Part shown: in pieces, positions 1-7,114 of the stretch
Numbering within the stretch: the stretch's first letter is position 1
Layout of the letters: every line of letters starts with the position of its first letter
NCBI RefSeq assembly: GCF_049959315.1
Contig: NZ_CP188201.1
DNA from: Serratia proteamaculans_D
GTDB taxonomy: Bacteria; Pseudomonadota; Gammaproteobacteria; Enterobacterales; Enterobacteriaceae
DNA length: 64,000 bases
Direction: 5' to 3' (one strand)
Translations under genes and position numbers: made by a program
Notes under the pieces: generated by a model
Databases searched by the model: none
What the model saw: only the letters and a program-made list of their open reading frames with translations
Told to the model about the DNA's origin: nothing

Positions 1-318
1 ATTCCTGCCGGCGGCCCACTTTATTATAATGTAGCCCCTTCTGCTACAACCGCCCTGCAACAAAATGATCGCAGTGCCGACGCGCTAAAATCGCCCCAAC
101 CTCTCGTAATCTCAGGTTCTCACTTACACTTTAAAACGTGCGGCAATCTGACGATTACAGGGCAAAACTAATTATTGCTTATATAATAGTTTCATCCCCC
201 GCCGGTGAAAAACGTGTTATATGATGGAGATACGTGCACTACGGCCACTCCCGGGCCAGAAACCTGCGGCTGCGCTCATCGCACAGGCCTGGCTGTCGTG
301 CCCTTTTGAGGAATCATC
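1..318. other. Left-edge intergenic region and leader of rpfR
   Basis: No credible coding sequence was found in this stretch. It holds AT-rich segments, among them a TATAAT at 182-187 that could be a -10 element, but no convincing -35 hexamer lies at the usual distance. Positions 230-305 are GC-rich and contain short complementary segments that could fold in RNA; no known riboswitch family was recognised. A good ribosome binding site (GAGGAA, about 306-311) precedes the rpfR start codon. Confidence 0.4.
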
Positions 319-2313
319 ATGTTCGCAGACCAAGGCCCTATGCTTCTTAACGCCCACTTCGGCACCAACAGCCCTTATTGGCGGTTGACGTTTGACAGCA
401 ATGCGTTGGCGTTGTCGGCAGTCAAAGGCAAAACTCATGTGGCCGTGGCGCTCAGCGCCATGCAGGCAGCTAAAATTCGTCGCCTGAGCGGCATTACCGC
501 CAGCCTTGATATCACCATCACGCTCGGCGGCGAACCGATACATCTGCATCTGGTTGGGCGGCGAGTCAACAATCTGGAATGGGCAGGCACCGCCTCCGCC
601 TTCAGCGATACCCAATCGGTCGCCCGTGATTTGGTACACGGCCTTTCCTTTGCCGAGCAGGTGGTGTCCGAAGCCAATTCCGTGATTGTGATTGTCGATC
701 AGCACGGCCGCATTCAGCGCTTCAACCGCCTGAGCGAAGAGTACACCGGCTTGCACGAACATGATGTTATTGGTAAAAACGTCTTTCAATTATTTATGAG
801 CCCGGAGGAAGCCTCGGCTTCACGGCGCAACATCGCCGGTTTTTTCCGTAATGGTTCCTCCTATGAGGTGGAACGCTGGATTAAAACGGTGAAAGGCGAG
901 CGGCTGTTTTTGTTCCGCAACAAGTTCGTCCACAGCGGCAGCGGCAAGAATGAAGTTTTTCTGATTTGCTCCGGTACCGATATCACCGAAGAACGCCGCG
1001 CCCAGGAACGTCTGCGGGTGCTGGCCAATACCGACATCATTACCGGCCTGCCCAATCGCAACGCCATTCAGGACAAAATCACCCAGTCGATCGCCACTCG
1101 CGATGGCCACAGCGTTGGGCTGGTGTATCTCGATCTCGACAACTTTAAAAAGGTTAACGACGCCTACGGCCATATGTTCGGCGACCGTTTATTGGTAGAG
1201 GTGTCGCTGGCGGTGCTCGGCTGTCTGGATAACGACCAAACTCTGGCCCGGTTGGGCGGCGATGAATTCCTGGTGCTGGCCCAGCAGGCCGACCGCGAAA
1301 TGCTGCAACGCCTGGCCCAGCGCATTATCGACCGGCTGAAAACGCCGTTCCGCATAGGGCTTATCGAAGTGTATACCGGCTGTTCTATTGGTATCGCCCT
1401 GTGTCCCGAACACGGCAACGACCTCGACAGCCTGATCCGCAGTGCCGATACCGCCATGTATGTCGCCAAAGAGCACGGCAAACGGACCTATACCGTGTTC
1501 TCGCCGGAAATGAATAAACGCGTCGCAGAATACATGTGGCTGGACACCAACCTGCGTAAGGGATTGGAACAAAATCAACTGGTGGTGTATTACCAGCCCA
1601 AAATAGAGGCGCTCAGCGGCAGAGTATGTAGCGTGGAAGCGCTGGTGCGCTGGGATTCCCCCGAGCGTGGCCTGATCCCACCGCTGCAGTTTATTTCCTA
1701 CGCGGAAGAGTCAGGTCTGATTGGCCCGCTTGGCCGTTGGGTGCTGCAAACCGCCGCCAAACAGGCCGCTCAGTGGCAACGACAAGGCTTACCACTGCGG
1801 GTCGCGGTCAACCTTTCCGCCCGTCAGTTGGTGGATGACTCTATCGTTGAAGATCTGGCGCAGGTGTTGCAGCACAATCAGTTGACCCCCTGCCTGCTGG
1901 ATTTCGAACTCACGGAAAGCAGCTTGATTGAGGATGAGAAACGCGCGCGCGAAGTGATCACCCGGCTACGCCAACTGGGTGCACAGGTCCATCTTGATGA
2001 TTTTGGCACCGGCTACTCTTCGCTGGCACAGCTGGCACGTATTCCGCTGGATGCGATAAAACTGGATAAAAGCTTTGTGCGTGGGGTGAATGATAATCCG
2101 GTTTCACAATCGCTGGTGCGTGCCATCGTCGCGGCGGCCGAAGCGCTTAAATTCCGGGTGATCGCCGAAGGCGTGGAAACAGAAAGCGAAAACCGGTTCC
2201 TCGATGAAATCGGCGTGGATGAAAAACAGGGGTTCCTGTTTGCGCGGCCAATGCTCCCGGAACAGCTGGAGCATTGGCTGCAGTCTTATCGCCCGCCATC
2301 CTCCTCAGCGTGA
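319..2313 (+). CDS. rpfR: RpfR/PdeR: PAS-GGDEF-EAL receptor of cis-2 fatty acid signal and c-di-GMP enzyme
   Basis: Cytoplasmic c-di-GMP turnover protein of 664 residues, close in length to E. coli PdeR (YciR/Gmr, about 661) and similar to it along its length from memory. Residues 1-95 form the N-terminal domain that in the Cronobacter/Burkholderia family contacts RpfF. A PAS domain (about 110-225) is the BDSF-binding module. The GGDEF domain (235-400) keeps an intact GGDEF motif at 313-317, and the EAL domain (412-655) keeps E440-A441-L442 and the DDFGTGYSS motif. The start at 319 has GAGGAA seven bases upstream; a second ATG at 340 is possible. It converges on rpfF, leaving 16 bp between the stop codons. 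In the family, signal binding raises phosphodiesterase activity. The pairing with rpfF makes rpfR a better name than pdeR. Confidence 0.9.
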   Translation: MFADQGPMLLNAHFGTNSPYWRLTFDSNALALSAVKGKTHVAVALSAMQAAKIRRLSGITASLDITITLGGEPIHLHLVGRRVNNLEWAGTASAFSDTQSVARDLVHGLSFAEQVVSEANSVIVIVDQHGRIQRFNRLSEEYTGLHEHDVIGKNVFQLFMSPEEASASRRNIAGFFRNGSSYEVERWIKTVKGERLFLFRNKFVHSGSGKNEVFLICSGTDITEERRAQERLRVLANTDIITGLPNRNAIQDKITQSIATRDGHSVGLVYLDLDNFKKVNDAYGHMFGDRLLVEVSLAVLGCLDNDQTLARLGGDEFLVLAQQADREMLQRLAQRIIDRLKTPFRIGLIEVYTGCSIGIALCPEHGNDLDSLIRSADTAMYVAKEHGKRTYTVFSPEMNKRVAEYMWLDTNLRKGLEQNQLVVYYQPKIEALSGRVCSVEALVRWDSPERGLIPPLQFISYAEESGLIGPLGRWVLQTAAKQAAQWQRQGLPLRVAVNLSARQLVDDSIVEDLAQVLQHNQLTPCLLDFELTESSLIEDEKRAREVITRLRQLGAQVHLDDFGTGYSSLAQLARIPLDAIKLDKSFVRGVNDNPVSQSLVRAIVAAAEALKFRVIAEGVETESENRFLDEIGVDEKQGFLFARPMLPEQLEHWLQSYRPPSSSA

Positions 2314-2329
2314 GGCGGGCAGGGCATCA

Positions 2330-3196
2330 TTAGCCGGCACGACGCAGGTTCAGGGTGTGACGATCCTGCAGCATCACCAGACGTTCGATATAGGCGCGAT
2401 CTTTCTCCTCAATGGTGAAGGCCGAATGCACCCAGTCTTCGGTAATGTCCATCAGTTCCGAACGCGTCAGCTGCAGCACCCGCTGACGGGCGCGTAGCAT
2501 GGCACGCATGCCGTTCAGTTTGGGCCGAATGGTATCGATAAAGGTACGGGTAGCGATATAAGCGTCGCCGGGCTGGAATAACTGATCGACCAGGCCACGG
2601 CTTTCAAACCATTCTGCGGTATGCGACTCGCCGCCCCAAATCAGCTCTTCCGCCAGGCGCATGTTTCCTTTACGCGCCACCAGCGAATAACCGCCCATGC
2701 CGGGGAACAGATTAAACGCAATTTCCGGGAAGCCCATGCGGGCATTGTTCTGCGCCAGAACGAAATGGTGCGCCAGCGCCGCCTCAAAGCCGCCCCCCAG
2801 CGCACTGCCCTCCACCATCGCGATGCTGACCGCTCCGGTATCAAATCCGCGCGCCGCCGCATGCACGCAATCAATGCAGGCCCGTGCGTAGGCCATCATC
2901 GCCTCACGCTTGCGATTTTTAATCGCTTCGGCGAAGAACTGCAAATCGCCACCCACGTTGAACATATTGGGTACCAGCGAACCCGTGACCCAAAAATCAA
3001 ACTGCAATGATGACTCTTTGGCGGCCTGCGCCAGCGTCATGATGTCTTCTATCAACGCCTGATTAAAACAAGGGCGCGGCTCAGCGCGCAGCAGCATCCA
3101 CATGATCTGCCGTTCCTCCTCATAGTAGGCGGAAATCTGTGTCAAATTGCCCGCTTCGGTAAACGGACGACAGGTGGGATGATTAAGTAATTTCAT
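2330..3196 (-). CDS. rpfF: RpfF: crotonase-family synthase of cis-2-unsaturated fatty acid (DSF/BDSF) signal
   Basis: Enoyl-CoA hydratase (crotonase) family protein of 288 residues. RpfF enzymes make DSF-type cis-2 fatty acids from acyl-carrier-protein substrates by dehydration and thioester cleavage. Both glutamates needed for this are present and spaced as in Xanthomonas RpfF (E141/E161): E138 in GGGFEAALAH and E158 in GFPEIAFNLFPGMG. I chose the start at 3196 because GGAAGG lies a few bases before it; the ATG at 3208 has a poorer site. It is convergent with rpfR, whose N-terminal domain binds RpfF in other bacteria. A transcription terminator-like hairpin on the same strand lies about 150 bp upstream. 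E. coli lacks this gene, so the pair marks a distinct lineage. The exact signal molecule cannot be told from sequence. Confidence 0.88.
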   Translation of the reverse strand: MKLLNHPTCRPFTEAGNLTQISAYYEEERQIMWMLLRAEPRPCFNQALIEDIMTLAQAAKESSLQFDFWVTGSLVPNMFNVGGDLQFFAEAIKNRKREAMMAYARACIDCVHAAARGFDTGAVSIAMVEGSALGGGFEAALAHHFVLAQNNARMGFPEIAFNLFPGMGGYSLVARKGNMRLAEELIWGGESHTAEWFESRGLVDQLFQPGDAYIATRTFIDTIRPKLNGMRAMLRARQRVLQLTRSELMDITEDWVHSAFTIEEKDRAYIERLVMLQDRHTLNLRRAG

Positions 3197-3536
3197 ATGA
3201 CCTTCCATTTTATCCAGTGATAACAGGTGAAACCGTTCCAGCCCCTACGGCTGCAGTCACGCGGCGGCTGGTAAACCGCAGCGCCACATCATGAGTAAAC
3301 GCTTTCTTGGTGATGAAACAGATAAAAATTGGAGGTCGGTGAACGAAAAAAACCGCGCTGGCGCGGGGCCGGCATAAGAATTTTACCTATCGGCAGGCAG
3401 TAACATTTAACCCGGTGAACGAACGCGTTAAGCTCACAAATTAGCCGGTTGCCCCACCCGGCGGCCAAATCAGCGCGCCTTTTGGCTATAATCAAGGCTG
3501 AGAGAGCCTATTTATCGTTAAGGAAATCGTGACGTA
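3197..3536. other. Divergent intergenic region between rpfF and yhjD
   Basis: About 340 bp without a credible protein gene. It carries a minus-strand terminator-like hairpin (3346-3366), a TATAAT at 3487-3492 suited to yhjD transcription but with no good -35, and the yhjD ribosome binding site (AAGGAA). A small minus-strand reading frame (3289-3495) runs straight through the hairpin and is not believed. Confidence 0.45.
3346..3366 (-). terminator. Possible premature terminator or small-RNA terminator upstream of rpfF
   Basis: Read on the minus strand this is CCGCG-CCAG-CGCGG followed by seven T residues, the form of an intrinsic terminator with a short all-GC stem. It lies about 150 bp upstream of the rpfF start and points towards it. 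No protein gene ends here, so it would end either a small RNA or a truncated rpfF leader transcript. Confidence 0.5.
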
Positions 3537-4556
3537 ATGCCTACAGGATCAGATAAAGACCCCCGACAGCCCAACAGTGAAGCGCCGCAAAAGCCGCTGA
3601 TCGCCATCAAAACCGGCCACCAGACTATTGACCGGCGCATCTCCGGTTTTTCACGCCTGGTCGAACGCATCAAGGCCTGGCCAAGCATCGCTCACCTGCT
3701 GCGTGCCACCGAGCGCTTTAACGATCGTCTGGGCAGCCAGTTCGGCGCCGCCATCACCTATTTCTCGTTTCTTTCGCTGATCCCGATTTTGATGGTGTCA
3801 TTTGCCGCCGTCGGCTTTGTGCTGGCATCCAACCCTGACCTGTTGACCGGGATAATTAATAAGATTGTTGGCAGCATCAGTGACCCTACGCTGGCCAGCA
3901 CGCTGAAAAATACCGTCAATACGGCGATCCAGCAGCGCACCACCGTGGGGCTGACCGGTCTGGCACTGGCGCTGTATTCGGGGATTAGCTGGATGGGCAA
4001 CCTGCGTGAGGCGATCCGCGCGCAATCGCGTGACGTATGGGAACGTAACCCGCAGGATCAGGAAAAAATCTACTTCAAATACACCCGCGACTTTATTTCG
4101 CTGAGTGGGCTGGTGGTAGCGCTGATTATCACCCTTACGCTGACCTCCATCGCCGGTTCGGCACAGGCGGCAATTGTCCGTGCGCTGGGCCTGGAGGGTA
4201 TCGAGTGGCTACGGCCGGCGATGACGCTGATTGCACTGTCGATCTCCATCTTCGCCAACTATCTGCTGTTCCTGTGGATCTTCTGGATGCTGCCGCGGCA
4301 TAAGCCAAAGAAAAAGGCGCTGCTGCGCGGCACGCTGCTTGCCGCCATCGGTTTCGAAGTGATTAAGTTTGTGATGACCATGACGCTGCCACAGGTGGCG
4401 AAATCCCCTTCCGGTGCCGCCTTTGGTTCGGTCATCGGGCTGATGGCGTTTTTCTATTTCTTTGCCCGATTGACGCTTTTCTGCGCCGCCTGGATCGCCA
4501 CTGCGCAGTATAAAGAAGACAAAACCCTGCCAGCCTCCGAGCAATCCGCCCCCTAA
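3537..4556 (+). CDS. yhjD: YhjD: YihY/BrkB-family inner membrane protein
   Basis: Polytopic inner membrane protein of 339 residues (E. coli YhjD about 337), with a cytoplasmic N-terminus of about 55 residues and then several hydrophobic spans, for example around residues 77-99 and 137-155. The C-terminal part is highly conserved with E. coli (segments KSPSGAAFGSVIG and MAFFYFFARLTLFCAAW). Function is poorly known; the family was once called BrkB/ribonuclease BN by mistake, and E. coli YhjD has been linked genetically to survival without normal lipid A Kdo. The ribosome binding site AAGGAA precedes the ATG. A hairpin terminator follows at 4572-4599, so it is probably monocistronic. It is followed by yhjE as in E. 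coli. Confidence 0.9.
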   Translation: MPTGSDKDPRQPNSEAPQKPLIAIKTGHQTIDRRISGFSRLVERIKAWPSIAHLLRATERFNDRLGSQFGAAITYFSFLSLIPILMVSFAAVGFVLASNPDLLTGIINKIVGSISDPTLASTLKNTVNTAIQQRTTVGLTGLALALYSGISWMGNLREAIRAQSRDVWERNPQDQEKIYFKYTRDFISLSGLVVALIITLTLTSIAGSAQAAIVRALGLEGIEWLRPAMTLIALSISIFANYLLFLWIFWMLPRHKPKKKALLRGTLLAAIGFEVIKFVMTMTLPQVAKSPSGAAFGSVIGLMAFFYFFARLTLFCAAWIATAQYKEDKTLPASEQSAP

Positions 4557-4571
4557 AGCAATGCAATCATA

Positions 4572-4599
4572 CCGGCCACCCTCTGGTGGCTGGTGTTTT
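4572..4599 (+). terminator. Terminator after yhjD
   Basis: The inverted repeat GGCCACC-CTCT-GGTGGC with flanking C/G pairs is followed by TGTTTTATT, starting 15 bp after the yhjD stop codon. Confidence 0.65.
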
Positions 4600-4884
4600 A
4601 TTCCAACCTTAAGCCGATAACCCAGTATATTAAACCAAAACTAAACCACCCCACCGGCCAAATCCAGCATAACAAACTACCCGATAACTTTTCTTTGCGG
4701 CTTTTACAGATGTTCAGTCTGCAAATCATTCATTTGGCAACGTTAAAAACCACGCAGAAACACAGCAATGAAACATTAAGCTTTTTAACCGGTTAATTGC
4801 GGCATTGTACAAAGTTTCACCATTGAAAAGGCATTTTGCTATGACTAAGATGGATTTTTACCAATCCAAAATATAAGAAAAATT
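4600..4884 (+). other. AT-rich intergenic region upstream of yhjE
   Basis: About 285 bp, clearly richer in A and T than its neighbours. It must contain the yhjE promoter, but no hexamer pair with normal spacing stood out. A 67-codon frame (4593-4796) has no ribosome binding site and a composition like non-coding AT-rich DNA, so it is not called. Confidence 0.4.
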
Positions 4885-6207
4885 ATGCAAGCCTCCATCG
4901 CACCAACTCTGGACGCCGACGACGCGCCAACACCAGTCAACTCACGCGGAAAAGTGATTGTCGCCTCGCTGGTCGGAACCGCCATCGAGTTTTTCGATTT
5001 CTATATTTATGCCACCGCGGCGGTGATCGTATTCCCGCATATCTTCTTCCCACAGGGCGATCCCACCACCGCGACGCTACAGTCGCTGGCCACCTTTGCC
5101 GTCGCCTTTGTGGCACGTCCGATTGGCTCAGCCCTGTTCGGTCACTTTGGCGATCGCGTGGGGCGCAAGGTGACGCTGGTCGCCTCGCTGCTCACCATGG
5201 GGATTTCCACCGTGCTGATCGGCTTGCTGCCAAGCTACGAAACCATCGGTATCTTCGCCCCTATCCTGCTGGCGCTGGCCCGATTCGGTCAGGGCCTGGG
5301 TCTCGGGGGTGAATGGGGCGGAGCCGCCCTGCTGGCGACCGAGAACGCCCCAGCCAAAAAGCGGGCGCTGTACGGCTCGTTCCCACAGCTGGGCGCGCCT
5401 ATCGGTTTCTTCTTCGCTAACGGGACCTTCCTGCTGCTCTCCTGGCTGCTGACTGACCAACAGTTTATGGAATGGGGCTGGCGCGTGCCGTTTATCCTGT
5501 CCGCCGCCCTGGTGCTGATCGGCCTGTACGTGCGCGTATCACTGCATGAAACCCCGGTGTTCGCCAAGGTGGCCAAAGCCGGCAAACAGGTGAAAATTCC
5601 GCTCGGTACCCTGCTGAGCAAGCATTTGAAGGCGACCATCCTCGGCACCTTTATCATGCTGGCGACCTATACCCTGTTCTACCTGATGACGGTTTACTCG
5701 ATGACCTACGGCACCACGGCGCAGCCGCTGGGGCTGGGCTACTCACGCAACAGTTTCCTGTGGATGCTGATGGTGGCGGTGATTGGTTTTGGTGTGATGG
5801 TGCCGATTGCCGGCCTGCTGGCCGATGCCTTTGGTCGCCGCAAGACCATGATTGTCATCACCCTGCTGATGATCGCTTTCGCCTTCCTGTTCCCAAGCAT
5901 GCTGGGTTCCGGTAACCAGGCGCTGGTGATGGGCTTCCTGCTGTGTGGTCTGAGCATCATGGGCCTGACCTTCGGTCCGATGGGCGCGCTGCTGCCAGAG
6001 CTGTTCCCGACCGAAGTCCGTTATACCGGGGCTTCGTTCTCGTATAACGTGGCGTCAATCCTCGGGGCGGCAGTGGCACCTTATATCGCTACCTGGCTGG
6101 CAACCCACTACGGCCTGTTCTACGTCGGGCTGTATCTGGCGTCCATGGCCTGTCTCACACTGATCGCCCTGCTGCTGATGAAAGAAACCCGCGACCAGTC
6201 GCTGTAA
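4885..6207 (+). CDS. yhjE: YhjE: major facilitator superfamily metabolite:proton symporter
   Basis: Inner membrane transporter of 440 residues, the same length as E. coli YhjE. It belongs to the MFS metabolite:H+ symporter group that includes ProP, KgtP and ShiA. About twelve hydrophobic spans are visible. The family loop signature GHFGDRVGRK follows span 2, and a second copy (LLADAFGRRK) occurs in the C-terminal half. The substrate of YhjE is not established. The start codon has only a weak purine-rich site (AAGAAA) upstream. A GC-rich hairpin follows the gene. Confidence 0.9.
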   Translation: MQASIAPTLDADDAPTPVNSRGKVIVASLVGTAIEFFDFYIYATAAVIVFPHIFFPQGDPTTATLQSLATFAVAFVARPIGSALFGHFGDRVGRKVTLVASLLTMGISTVLIGLLPSYETIGIFAPILLALARFGQGLGLGGEWGGAALLATENAPAKKRALYGSFPQLGAPIGFFFANGTFLLLSWLLTDQQFMEWGWRVPFILSAALVLIGLYVRVSLHETPVFAKVAKAGKQVKIPLGTLLSKHLKATILGTFIMLATYTLFYLMTVYSMTYGTTAQPLGLGYSRNSFLWMLMVAVIGFGVMVPIAGLLADAFGRRKTMIVITLLMIAFAFLFPSMLGSGNQALVMGFLLCGLSIMGLTFGPMGALLPELFPTEVRYTGASFSYNVASILGAAVAPYIATWLATHYGLFYVGLYLASMACLTLIALLLMKETRDQSL

Positions 6208-6217
6208 CCCTGCTTAT

Positions 6218-6240
6218 GCGGCCCCTGCCTGCGGGGCCGC
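6218..6240. terminator. Hairpin after yhjE
   Basis: GCGGCCCC and GGGGCCGC form an 8-bp stem 11 bp after the yhjE stop codon. It lacks a strong T run, so it may stop transcription poorly or protect the 3' end of the message. Confidence 0.5.
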
Positions 6241-6315
6241 ACTTCCCGCGCTGTCTCCTGTCATAAAATCAGACTATGCTGAATGCTTCTCCTTTTACGG
6301 AAATGGAAATCAATC

Positions 6316-7080
6316 ATGTCTTTGCGCCGCAGGCTGTTTTTGTACGTTGCGCCGTTGCTAATGGCCGCCATTGTCATTGCTGGTGCGCTCTGGATATGGG
6401 TGAAGCCACCCCAGTCGAGCGCGCTGTGGCGTATCGTCAGCCAACAGTGTCTGCCCAACCAGCAGACGCATGACAATCCGGCTCCCTGCGCGCAGGTGGA
6501 CCCACAGGCCGGTTTTGTGGTGTTCAAAGACCGTAACGGCCCGTTGCAATATCTGTTGATGCCAAGCGCTAAAATCACCGGCATTGAAAGCCCTGCGGTG
6601 CTGGCAGCCTCCACTCCGAACTTCTTTGAGCAGGCCTGGCAGGCACGGCACTTTATGGCCGATAAGTATGGCAAGGCGATCGACGACGCCGATGTTTCGC
6701 TGGCGATTAATTCAGCCTATGGCCGCACTCAGAACCAGCTGCACATTCATATCTCCTGCCTGCTGCCTTCGGTAAAAACGCAGCTGGCGCAGTATGCGGC
6801 AGATTACAGCGAGCGGTGGGAGCCGATGCCTGGCGGCCTGCTGGGCCATGACTATCTGGTGCGCCGGGTGACGCCTGAAGAGTTGCACAAACAGGGCGCT
6901 TTCCGCCTGCTGGCAGATGAGGTAGCACGCTCAAAGGGCCGCATGGGGAGCTTTGGCCTGGCGATGACGGCCTTGCCGGACGGCGATTTTCTGTTGCTGG
7001 CCACCGAGCGTAGCCTGCTGCCGTTTACTCTGGCTTCGTCAGAAGAGATCCAGGATCATGACTGCCGGGTATTGAAGTAA
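6316..7080 (+). CDS. cdh: Cdh: CDP-diacylglycerol pyrophosphatase
   Basis: Hydrolyses CDP-diacylglycerol to phosphatidate and CMP at the inner membrane. The 254 residues match E. coli Cdh in length (about 251) and architecture: a short basic N-terminus, one transmembrane anchor (about residues 7-26), then a periplasmic catalytic domain of the HIT superfamily with the histidine motif LHIHISC. The start at 6316 has GGAAA seven bases upstream; an upstream in-frame ATG at 6283 gives an implausible N-terminal extension. In E. coli cdh lies elsewhere (next to sbp/tpiA), so its position between yhjE and yhjG is a local difference. It converges on yhjG. Confidence 0.88.
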   Translation: MSLRRRLFLYVAPLLMAAIVIAGALWIWVKPPQSSALWRIVSQQCLPNQQTHDNPAPCAQVDPQAGFVVFKDRNGPLQYLLMPSAKITGIESPAVLAASTPNFFEQAWQARHFMADKYGKAIDDADVSLAINSAYGRTQNQLHIHISCLLPSVKTQLAQYAADYSERWEPMPGGLLGHDYLVRRVTPEELHKQGAFRLLADEVARSKGRMGSFGLAMTALPDGDFLLLATERSLLPFTLASSEEIQDHDCRVLK

Positions 7081-7084
7081 AACA

Positions 7085-7106
7085 GCCCGCAGAAGAATCC
7101 GCGGGC
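7085..7106. terminator. Bidirectional hairpin between cdh and yhjG
   Basis: GCCCGC (7085-7090) pairs with GCGGGC (7101-7106) in the 34-bp gap between the convergent stop codons. No long T run is present on either side. Confidence 0.45.
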
Positions 7107-7114
7107 CCTTGCGA

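Noticed and set aside
230..318. c-di-GMP (GEMM) riboswitch in the rpfR leader
   Set aside because: The leader is GC-rich and may fold, but the conserved GEMM core was not found.
217..789. 190-codon minus-strand frame at the left edge
   Set aside because: It is antisense to rpfR and its sequence is a shadow of the GC-rich coding strand; no ribosome binding site or family was recognised.
3289..3495. 68-codon minus-strand frame in the rpfF-yhjD gap
   Set aside because: It reads through a terminator-like hairpin with its T run and resembles no protein family.
4593..4796. 67-codon plus-strand frame after yhjD
   Set aside because: Begins in the yhjD terminator T tract, lacks a ribosome binding site and has the composition of AT-rich non-coding DNA.
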